Source: CAKTOF01 sp964544345 (GTDB taxonomy: Bacteria > Bacillota > Clostridia > Oscillospirales > Oscillospiraceae). Taken from it: a stretch of DNA of 18,985 nt. The stretch is taken from positions 1-18,985 of the forward strand of contig CAZJBT010000027.1 of NCBI GenBank assembly GCA_964544345.1, written 5' to 3'. Under the pieces are notes generated by a model, which saw nothing but the letters and a program-made list of their open reading frames with translations, did no database searches and was not told the origin of the DNA. Of this stretch, positions 13,514 to 18,985 are shown in pieces. Positions within the stretch are counted from its first letter, which is position 1, and every line of letters begins with the position of its first letter. Position numbers and translations under genes: made by a program.

Positions 13514-16441
13514 TCATTTGCCCTCACGGGCGTCAATGGCGGCCATCAGGCTGCGCAGGCGGATGCGGACAGCGCCAAGATTGGTGATTTCGTCGATTTT
13601 GAGCTGGGTGTAGAGCTTGCCGTGCGACTCGAGGATCTCACGCAGCTCGTCGGTCGTGATCGCGTCGGTTCCGCAGCCAAATGAGACGAGCTGCACGAAT
13701 TCCATGTCGGGCTGCGTGCAGACGTAGCGCGCGGCGTTATACATGCGCGAGTGGTACGACCACTGGTTGAGCACGTGGCGCGGCTCGTACCCCAGCTCGG
13801 AGGAGACGGCGTCCTCGGTCAGGACGCAGAAGCCGTAGGACGCGGCCAACTCGTCGATACCGTGGCAGATCTCCGGGTCGATGTGGTATGGCCGGCCGGC
13901 GAGCACCAGGATGCGCTTACCGTTGGCGCGGGCATAGTCAATGATTTCACGCCCCTTATCGTGGATGCGCCGGCGGTAGTCGTCGTACGCCTGATAGGCC
14001 ATGCGCACGGCTGCCGCCGTCAGGTCGGACGGGATAAAGAACACCTGACGCGCGAAATACTCCTTCAGGAATTTTTCGCAGTCCTTGCGCCGGTGCAGAC
14101 CGACGTAGGGATACAGGAATTTGACGTTTTTGAGCTGCGGCATGTTGGCCGCGAGCAGCTCGGGATAGTAGGCGACGACGGGACAGTTGTAGTTGTTGTC
14201 GCCGATATGCTCGTCGAAATTGTACGAGCCGCAGGGGTAGAAGATCGCGTCTACCCCCTGGTCGAGCAGGCTCATGATATGGCCGTGCATCAGCTTGGCC
14301 GGATAGCAGACAGTATCCGACGGGATGGTCTGCTGACCCTTGACATACAGTGCGCGCGACGATTCTTCGCTGAGCACGACCTCGAAACCGAGCTTGGTGA
14401 ACAGCGTGTGCCAGAACGGCAGGTTTTCGTACATGTTCAGCCCCATGGGGATGCCGATGCGGCCGCGCTCGCCCGGTTGGGACTCATAGCTGCGCAGAAT
14501 ATCGTACTTGATGCGTGCGAGATCCGGCATGGTCTCGTCCTTGCCGCCGAGCGGCTTCTGGCAGCGGTTGCCGGAGATGAAACGGCGGCCGCCGGCGAAG
14601 GTGTTGACGGTGAGCGCGCAGTGGTTCGTGCAGCCTTTGCAGGTGATCGGCTTTGCCGTGTGGGAGAAGAGGCTCAATTCCTCGGCCGAGAGGATCGTGG
14701 AGCGCTCGGGGCAGCGGCGTCTTGCATAGAGCGCCGCGCCGTAGGCGCCCATGATGCCGGCGATGGTCGGCCGCGTGACGTTGCGACCCATCTCCAGCTC
14801 AAACGCGCGGAGCACAGCGTCATTATGGAATGTGCCGCCCTGTACGACGATATGCTTGCCGAGATCGTCTGCCGAAGCGGCGCGGATGACCTTGTAGACC
14901 GCGTTTTTGACGATGGAGATCGACAGGCCGGCAGAGATGTCCTCCACCGTTGCGCCGTCCTTCTGCGCCTGCTTGACTGAGCTGTTCATGAAAACGGTGC
15001 AGCGCGAGCCGAGGTTGACCGGGTGCGGCGCGAACAGGCCAAGCTTGGCGAAGTCCGCGATCTCATAGCCCAGCGCGCGGGCAAACGTCTCGATGAACGA
15101 GCCGCAGCCGGACGAACACGCCTCGTTGAGCATAATGGAATCGATCGCGCCGTTGCGGACTTTGAAGCATTTCATATCCTGTCCGCCGATATCGATGATG
15201 AAGTCGACATCCGGGGAGAAGGCGCTCGCGGCGGTGTAATGCGCCATCGTCTCGACGAGTCCCATGTCGAACCGGAACGCGGCGCTGATGAGATCCTCGC
15301 CGTAGCCGGTGGCAGCCGCGCCGGCGATCGTGATGCGGTCGCCGCAGAGCGCGTAGATCTTCTGGAGCTGTTCGAGCACGACGGAGACGGGGTTGCCCTT
15401 ATTCGACGCGTAGTATGTATAGAGCAGGCCGCCTGTTTCGTCAATAAGCGCGAGCTTGGTCGTGGTCGAGCCGGCATCCACGCCGAGCCAAGCGCGGCCG
15501 GTATAGGATGCGATATCGGCCGCAGATGGCGCGTTGGCGTTGTGACGGGCGCAGAATTCGTCATACTCTCTCTGCGATTCAAACAGCGGCGGCAGCGTCT
15601 CGGTCAGACCGCGGTCGCCGACGGAGGATTCGAGCTTGTAGTATAGCTCGCCGAACGTGATCGGCTCATAGCCCTTGGCGCACAGCGCCGCGCCGATGGC
15701 GGCATAGCAGTCGCCGTCGGCAGGGAAGATGGCATGGGAATCATCGAGCTGCAACGTCTCCTGGAAGCGGGCGCGCAGACCCTTGAGAAAGTGGAGCGGA
15801 CCGCCGAGAAACACGACCTGACCCGCGATCTCGCGACCCTGTGCGAGGCCGGCAATGGTCTGGTCGACGACCGCCTGGAAGATGGACGCTGCAACGTCCT
15901 CCTTGCGGCCGCCCTGGTTGAGGATCGGCTGGATATCGCTCTTGGCGAAGACGCCGCAGCGCGAGGCGATCGGATAAATTTTCTCATAGTGGAGCGAAAG
16001 CTCATCCAGCTCGTCGGCGGTGACGTTCATCAATGTGGCCATCTGGTCGATGAACGCGCCGGTGCCGCCGGCGCACGAGCCGTTCATGCGCTCTTCGAGC
16101 GTGCCGCCGAAGAAAATGATCTTCGCATCCTCGCCGCCCAGCTCGACGACGGCGTCGGTTCCAGGCAGGAAGGTGCCGACGGCTTCTGCAGTCGCAAAGA
16201 CCTCCTGCACAAAGTCGACGCCGGCGGACGACGCCATGCCGAGACCGGCCGAGCCGGTGACGACAGCGCGGACAGGGGAAGCCCCAATGATCTCCCGTGC
16301 GCCCTGAAGCAGCTCGCATGTCTTTTCGCGCACCTGCGAGAAGTGGCGCTCATAGCTGCGGTAGAGCAGCTCGTTTTCCTCAGAGAGCACGACGACCTTG
16401 ACGGTCGTCGAGCCGACGTCGATGCCAAGTTTGAATTCCAA
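13514..16441 (-). CDS. Acyl-CoA dehydratase activase with two BcrAD/BadFG ATPase domains and DUF2229
   Basis: Large ATPase of 975 residues. The first ASKHA domain (1 to about 255) has DVGSTTVK (8-15), GGEDAK (102-107), NGSCAGGTGAF (120-130, Cys123) and SRCGVFAKSD (160-169, Cys162); the two cysteines match those that bridge a [4Fe-4S] cluster between subunits of HgdC-type activators. The second (about 317-575) repeats the plan with DAGSTTTK (322-329), NEACSSGCGSF (439-449) and GSRCTVFMNS (478-487). Then comes a cysteine cluster CKGCTNHC (601-608) with a later RCQKP, and a DUF2229/COG3580 module (about 660-975) ending with LVSFGCGTDAITTDE. Such proteins are thought to drive low-potential electron transfer with ATP. 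The start is TTG at 16439-16441 after AAGGGTGAT. It pairs with the next gene, which in other Clostridia is its C-terminus. Confidence 0.92.
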   Translation of the reverse strand: MEFKLGIDVGSTTVKVVVLSEENELLYRSYERHFSQVREKTCELLQGAREIIGASPVRAVVTGSAGLGMASSAGVDFVQEVFATAEAVGTFLPGTDAVVELGGEDAKIIFFGGTLEERMNGSCAGGTGAFIDQMATLMNVTADELDELSLHYEKIYPIASRCGVFAKSDIQPILNQGGRKEDVAASIFQAVVDQTIAGLAQGREIAGQVVFLGGPLHFLKGLRARFQETLQLDDSHAIFPADGDCYAAIGAALCAKGYEPITFGELYYKLESSVGDRGLTETLPPLFESQREYDEFCARHNANAPSAADIASYTGRAWLGVDAGSTTTKLALIDETGGLLYTYYASNKGNPVSVVLEQLQKIYALCGDRITIAGAAATGYGEDLISAAFRFDMGLVETMAHYTAASAFSPDVDFIIDIGGQDMKCFKVRNGAIDSIMLNEACSSGCGSFIETFARALGYEIADFAKLGLFAPHPVNLGSRCTVFMNSSVKQAQKDGATVEDISAGLSISIVKNAVYKVIRAASADDLGKHIVVQGGTFHNDAVLRAFELEMGRNVTRPTIAGIMGAYGAALYARRRCPERSTILSAEELSLFSHTAKPITCKGCTNHCALTVNTFAGGRRFISGNRCQKPLGGKDETMPDLARIKYDILRSYESQPGERGRIGIPMGLNMYENLPFWHTLFTKLGFEVVLSEESSRALYVKGQQTIPSDTVCYPAKLMHGHIMSLLDQGVDAIFYPCGSYNFDEHIGDNNYNCPVVAYYPELLAANMPQLKNVKFLYPYVGLHRRKDCEKFLKEYFARQVFFIPSDLTAAAVRMAYQAYDDYRRRIHDKGREIIDYARANGKRILVLAGRPYHIDPEICHGIDELAASYGFCVLTEDAVSSELGYEPRHVLNQWSYHSRMYNAARYVCTQPDMEFVQLVSFGCGTDAITTDELREILESHGKLYTQLKIDEITNLGAVRIRLRSLMAAIDAREGK

Positions 16442-16458
16442 AAAAGATCACCCTTTGA

Positions 16459-16490
16459 AAACGCCCGACGGGTACAGACCCGTCAGGCGC
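16459..16490 (-). terminator. Terminator-like hairpin just upstream of the activase gene
   Basis: On the minus strand an 11-bp stem (16490-16480 with 16473-16463, one U-G pair), 6-nt loop, then TTTT (16462-16459). It lies 21 nt after the stop of the membrane-protein gene and ends 1 nt before the AAAGGGTGAT ribosome-binding site of the activase gene. It is probably an intrinsic terminator with read-through, or an attenuator. Confidence 0.78.
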
Positions 16491-16511
16491 AGTTGTTTTG
16501 CGCGCTGTGTG

Positions 16512-17276
16512 TTACATCAGCTTGATGGTGTAATAGCACACGGCGATGAGTGCGCAGCCAATGGCGGCATAGATGCAGTAGTATGCGAAAGCGCTGCCAA
16601 GTATGAGCGCAGCGATGGCGCACAGCGGCCAGAGCGCGCTGGCGAGATAGAGCGGCAGCGGCGCAAAGCCGGAATTGAAGAGCTGGAAGGTGCGCTTGCC
16701 GAGATGCAGCTTCCCGTCGGCGCGAGCCGTCAGGAAGGTGAGGACTGTAGCGAGGATCGAAAGCGCGAAGAGCACACAGACGGCGGCGATGGATAGTGCT
16801 GAGCTTCCGATGCGGCTGAGCATGTAGAATACGGCGCCTGCAGCCGCGGTCAGCAGTGCGACCACGAAAAATTCGCGCTGGTAGAGCAGATATAGGCTGT
16901 AGAGCAGCGCGGCTGCGACCCAGAGGTAATAGCAGCCGCTTGCGGCGTCGATCCAGAAAATGCGGAGCGCGAGACAACTGACACAAGAGAGCAGGCTCAC
17001 CGCGCAGACAAAGCCCAATACATAGCACCAGCCCTTGCGGCGGCGCAGCAGCGCACAGGCAAGACCGCAGACCACGGCGAGCGCGGCGCAGATCCACACG
17101 CCCCAGAGCAGCCCATTGTAGACGCGCATCATGGAGCCGGCGACGCTGTAGACGGCCTTGACGCGAATGAGCGCGCAGATGCCGGCACAAGCGGCCACCA
17201 CTGCAGCCATTACCTTATAGACAACCGTATCGTCATTTTCGTGGGGCGAAACGGATCTTGCTTTGTTTTTTGCCAT
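16512..17276 (-). CDS. Multi-pass membrane protein of unknown function
   Basis: I do not recognise this 254-residue protein. It has a charged cytoplasmic N-terminus (MAKNKARSVSPHENDD), then seven to eight hydrophobic segments at about 22-40, 52-77, 84-106, 115-132, 135-153, 160-182, 205-228 and 230-251. A short polar loop at about 184-200 contains ADGKLHLGKRTFQLFNSG. No catalytic or transport motif is apparent; the composition is Ala/Leu/Cys rich, with several cysteines inside helices. The start at 17276 has AAGGA about 12 nt upstream. It begins 39 nt after the rsmE stop with no visible promoter, so it is likely cotranscribed with rsmE, and a terminator-like hairpin follows it. Coding is supported by the long open frame, hydrophobic pattern and operon position. 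Confidence 0.75.
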   Translation of the reverse strand: MAKNKARSVSPHENDDTVVYKVMAAVVAACAGICALIRVKAVYSVAGSMMRVYNGLLWGVWICAALAVVCGLACALLRRRKGWCYVLGFVCAVSLLSCVSCLALRIFWIDAASGCYYLWVAAALLYSLYLLYQREFFVVALLTAAAGAVFYMLSRIGSSALSIAAVCVLFALSILATVLTFLTARADGKLHLGKRTFQLFNSGFAPLPLYLASALWPLCAIAALILGSAFAYYCIYAAIGCALIAVCYYTIKLM

Positions 17277-17315
17277 GAACGATTCAGTCCTTTTCCCTGG
17301 ACGGGTGAAATTCAG

Positions 17316-18044
17316 TTACATCTCGCCGGCGGCAAAAAGTACCGCGCTCAGCGCGCAGAGCGGCGCCGTCTCGCAGCGCAGGATGCGCGGCCCAAGTGAG
17401 CAGACGGTCATGCCGGCCAGCTCGGCCTGTTTGACCTCAGCTGTCTCGAAGCCGCCTTCCGGCCCGGTCATGAGGCTGACGGTGCGCGGCACATCGGCGC
17501 CAAGTGCGCTGCGGAGAGAGACGGTATGTTCGTTTTCGTAGAAAAACAGCGGCAGCTCCGCCTGCTTCGCCTGCGCGAGCGCGGCGGCGTAGGATCCGAC
17601 GGCTGAGACATGCGGCACAATGCCGCGCCCGGACTGCTCCGCGGCGGAGCGCGCGATCTTTTGCCAGCGCTCCAGCTTTTTCGCGATGCGTTCGTCCGGC
17701 CGCGCGACGCAGCGGGCGGAAGGGAAGCCGATGATCTCTGACGCGCCCAACTCGGTGGCCTTTTGGATCACGTGCTCGAATTTATCGGATTTGGCAAACG
17801 CCATAAAGACGGCAACAGCGGCGGTGGGTTCTGCCGGACAGGGTGCAGCGCGCTCCAGCCGGACGCTGTAGCGCTCCGGCGCGGCGGATTCGATCACGCC
17901 GGTGTAGTTGGTTCCGCGGCCGTCACAGAGTGTGACGGCGTCGCCCGTACGGAGACGAAGCACCTTCGCATGGTTCGCATGGGCACCGGTGAGCAGGACG
18001 GAGGAACCACCGAGCAGCGCTGGATCCAAGAAAAATCGCGGCAT
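17316..18044 (-). CDS. rsmE: 16S rRNA (uracil(1498)-N(3))-methyltransferase
   Basis: SPOUT-class methyltransferase of 242 residues that methylates N3 of U1498 in 16S rRNA of the 30S subunit using S-adenosylmethionine. The N-terminal PUA-like RNA-binding domain starts MPRFFLDPAL and has NHAKVLRLRTGDAVTLCDG. The C-terminal trefoil-knot domain shows QKATELGASEIIGF, SAAEQSGRGIVP, the GPEGGF motif (194-199) and SLGPRILRCETA (216-227), all typical of RsmE. Length is normal. The start at 18044 has GGAGGGGAG about 7 nt upstream. It has its own promoter (18098-18126), divergent from tRNA-Leu, and heads the minus-strand run. Confidence 0.96.
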   Translation of the reverse strand: MPRFFLDPALLGGSSVLLTGAHANHAKVLRLRTGDAVTLCDGRGTNYTGVIESAAPERYSVRLERAAPCPAEPTAAVAVFMAFAKSDKFEHVIQKATELGASEIIGFPSARCVARPDERIAKKLERWQKIARSAAEQSGRGIVPHVSAVGSYAAALAQAKQAELPLFFYENEHTVSLRSALGADVPRTVSLMTGPEGGFETAEVKQAELAGMTVCSLGPRILRCETAPLCALSAVLFAAGEM

Positions 18045-18097
18045 GAAAGCTCCCCTCCAACCCCAAAGCGCGAACCGGATGCGCGCAAGTTATGCTT

Positions 18098-18126
18098 ATC
18101 ATAACAGATTTGGCCTTGTTTCGCAA
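18098..18126 (-). promoter_or_regulatory. Promoter of rsmE
   Basis: On the minus strand TTGCGA (18121-18126, 4/6) is followed after 17 nt by TATGAT (18098-18103, 5/6). Leader to the rsmE start is about 45 nt. Confidence 0.68.
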
Positions 18127-18162
18127 TATAAAAAGATTCCCGAAGAAGGCGGCAAAAAGCAG

Positions 18163-18191
18163 TTGACAAATCCGAATTTTTCCGATATAAT
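18163..18191 (+). promoter_or_regulatory. Consensus promoter of tRNA-Leu
   Basis: TTGACA (18163-18168), a 17-nt spacer and TATAAT (18186-18191): a perfect sigma-A promoter, as is common for stable RNA genes. The predicted start is near 18198, about 32 nt before the mature tRNA. Confidence 0.94.
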
Positions 18192-18229
18192 CAATTCTGC
18201 TCGTTCAAGCTGCAAGCTTATTTCGATGT

Positions 18230-18316
18230 GCGGCTGTGCTGGAATTGGCAGACAGGCTAGCTTGAGGTGCTAGTGCTTGAATGGGCGTGTGGGTTCAAGT
18301 CCCGTCAGCCGCACCA
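18230..18316 (+). tRNA. tRNA-Leu (anticodon GAG)
   Basis: An 87-nt class II tRNA with encoded CCA. The acceptor stem is GCGGCTG paired with CAGCCGC. The D-arm TGGAATTGGCAGAC is the usual leucine one. The anticodon stem CTAGC/GCTAG (18257-18261, 18269-18273) encloses loop TTGAGGT with anticodon GAG at 18264-18266. A long variable arm (TGCTTGAATGGGCGTGT region) and the T-arm GGGTTCAAGTCCC follow. GAG reads CUC and CUU codons. Confidence 0.96.
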
Positions 18317-18317
18317 A

Positions 18318-18347
18318 AAATCCCGAATGCGAATGCATTCGGGATTT
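18318..18347 (+). terminator. First terminator hairpin after tRNA-Leu
   Basis: A 13-bp perfect stem (18318-18330 with 18335-18347) with a GAAT loop, starting 2 nt after the CCA end. Its T-tract is short (TTTGTC). Confidence 0.82.
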
Positions 18348-18370
18348 GTCTATTGCCTTTCGATGTTACA

Positions 18371-18408
18371 AAAACCGGCAAGCGCATTTTGGCGCTTGCC
18401 GGTTTTTT
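18371..18408. terminator. Second, bidirectional rho-independent terminator
   Basis: A 15-bp perfect stem (18371-18385 with 18392-18406) with loop ATTTTG, flanked by A-run and T-run so that both strands give a stem followed by U residues (TTTTTTATTTT on plus, TTTTTGTAAC on minus). It backs up the tRNA terminator and can also end transcripts of the minus-strand pilin-like gene whose stop is at 18500. Confidence 0.92.
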
Positions 18409-18449
18409 ATTTTCTTCACGATCCGCTGATCATGGGAAAGGAGCCTCTG

Positions 18450-18503
18450 ATGCGCCCACACCTTCTTTCATATTGCGACCCGTTAATGGACATTAACAGT
18501 TAG
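18450..18503 (+). CDS. Possible 17-codon small ORF or gene remnant
   Basis: ATG at 18450 follows AAAGGAG with a 6-nt gap, an almost ideal ribosome-binding site, and opens a 17-residue frame MRPHLLSYCDPLMDINS ending at TAG 18501-18503. The last codons run through the 7-bp inverted repeat at 18482-18497 and overlap the stop of the convergent pilin gene. No promoter is seen between the tRNA terminators and the ATG. It could be a true microprotein, the stub of a gene cut by rearrangement, or chance. The strong box is the only evidence for translation. Confidence 0.3.
   Translation: MRPHLLSYCDPLMDINS
18482..18497. repeat. Short inverted repeat GTTAATG/CATTAAC
   Basis: Seven-bp arms (18482-18488 and 18491-18497) with a 2-nt spacer, only 3 bases from the pilin-like stop. 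It is AT-rich in a GC-rich neighbourhood. The geometry suits a dimeric DNA-binding protein or recombinase site; no family is assigned. Confidence 0.5.
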
Positions 18504-18985
18504 ATTCCTCTTGGTTGCATTTTTGTTCGAGCTGTTCTCAAAATGCAAAGTTGCAGTAGCGCGTCGATATTATTCGCATAGCTGGCGGTATAACCGGCGG
18601 CCGCCAGTGAACGATAGCCCGCTAAATTCGTCATCGCCGTCTGCATCACACTGCTGCTGATCGCTCCGCCCCAGCCGGTATAGGTCAGGCGAACGGCTGA
18701 CAGGTCGCCCACCGCGTCCTCAATGGCAGATACATACGCGTCGCTCACCACCGTGGTTCCCGTATCGGTCATCGCAATAATGGCGTTCCCGTTCTCCCCA
18801 AACAGGCTGGGATCGGCGTAATCGGCCAGTTGGGCGGCGTAGATCAAATCCGCCACGGTTTGCTGATCCACGGCCTTATTGGCGCGCTTGACGTAGCCGG
18901 AATAGGCCACGGTGCCGGCGCCGGCCAGGATGGCCAGGATCGCGATGACCACGATCAGCTCCACCAGCGTGAAGCCGCCAGTCCG
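18500..18985 (-). CDS. Prepilin-type (type IV pilin/pseudopilin) protein, 5' partial, with anomalous C-terminus
   Basis: The gene runs off the right edge of the window. Its first visible codons give RTGG then FTLVELIVVIAILAIL, the class III signal/pilin helix: cleavage by prepilin peptidase after Gly and N-methylation of Phe are expected, with Glu at +5. About 161 residues are visible; the body is Ala/Thr/Asp/Tyr rich as in pseudopilin heads of gut Clostridia (GYVKRANKAVDQQTVADLI follows the helix). It would be an envelope pilus or pseudopilus subunit. The last ~16 codons (about 18503-18550, LCILRTARTKMQPRGI) turn basic and AT-rich, unlike the rest, and overlap inverted repeats. This suggests truncation or 3' replacement. 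The true start is beyond 18985; the in-frame GTG at 18964 lies inside the pilin motif and is not the start. Confidence 0.82.
   Translation of the reverse strand, partial: RTGGFTLVELIVVIAILAILAGAGTVAYSGYVKRANKAVDQQTVADLIYAAQLADYADPSLFGENGNAIIAMTDTGTTVVSDAYVSAIEDAVGDLSAVRLTYTGWGGAISSSVMQTAMTNLAGYRSLAAAGYTASYANNIDALLQLCILRTARTKMQPRGI
18515..18548. repeat. Inverted repeat TTGCATTTT/AAAATGCAA in the pilin 3' end
   Basis: Nine-bp perfect arms (18515-18523 and 18540-18548) with a 16-nt spacer that itself contains the direct repeat TGTTC-GAGC-TGTTC. It lies within the last codons of the pilin-like frame and is markedly AT-rich. It could be a recombination site or mobile-element end, or an RNA hairpin. 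Confidence 0.55.

Noticed and set aside
13751..14980. A 409-codon plus-strand frame opposite the activase gene
   Set aside because: Shadow of a well-supported gene; Val/Ala/Asp/Arg-rich with no recognisable motif and no good ribosome-binding site.
18230..18500. Integration site of a mobile element at the tRNA-Leu 3' end
   Set aside because: No second copy of the tRNA 3' end and no integrase gene is visible in the window; two intact terminators follow the tRNA directly.

Overview
The window looks like a chromosomal segment of a GC-rich (about 60 % by eye) low-GC-phylum relative: an anaerobic, gut-type Clostridia, most likely Oscillospiraceae/Ruminococcaceae-like. The pointers are strong AGGAGG-type Shine-Dalgarno sites, sigma-A promoters of the TTGACA-17-TATAAT kind, a PepV dipeptidase, a clostridial 2-hydroxyacyl-CoA dehydratase-activase pair, a two-domain acyl-ACP thioesterase and a Firmicutes-type lipid-linked oligosaccharide flippase. 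The taxonomic guess is inference; no rRNA or species marker is present.

Layout. 1-653: a hairpin, then HU (minus), divergent from an operon at 654-3036 that encodes three hydrolases (class I amidotransferase-like gamma-glutamyl hydrolase, HSL-type esterase, metal-dependent cyclase/formamidase) and ends at a strong terminator. 3104-5515: two single-gene units, acyl-ACP thioesterase and IMP dehydrogenase (guaB), each with its own promoter; guaB has a textbook terminator. 5521-10540: hemolysin III-family membrane protein (minus), dipeptidase pepV (plus), a fused ThrE-type amino-acid exporter (minus) and an AbgA-like M20 amidohydrolase (plus). They form two divergent promoter pairs and two convergent hairpin junctions. 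Peptide/amide hydrolysis and amino-acid export are thus side by side.

10577-18044 is a run of five minus-strand genes read from right to left: rsmE (16S rRNA m3U1498 methyltransferase), an unrecognised multi-pass membrane protein, a 975-residue double-ASKHA dehydratase activase, its 431-residue dehydratase-like partner (together they resemble one ~1400-residue protein of other Clostridia, here split), and a MurJ/SpoVB-type flippase. Two of the junctions hold terminator-like hairpins that abut or swallow the ribosome-binding site of the next gene, both of which start with TTG. 18163-18408: tRNA-Leu(GAG) with a consensus promoter and two hairpin terminators. 18500-18985: a prepilin-like gene running off the window, with an odd AT-rich 3' end next to inverted repeats and a possible 17-codon ORF.

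No CRISPR array, insertion sequence, phage gene, rRNA or origin was seen. The most notable features are the split activase/dehydratase, the hairpin-RBS junctions, the abutting divergent -35 boxes at 6279-6290, the operator-like repeats at 9033-9058 and the anomalous pilin 3' end.
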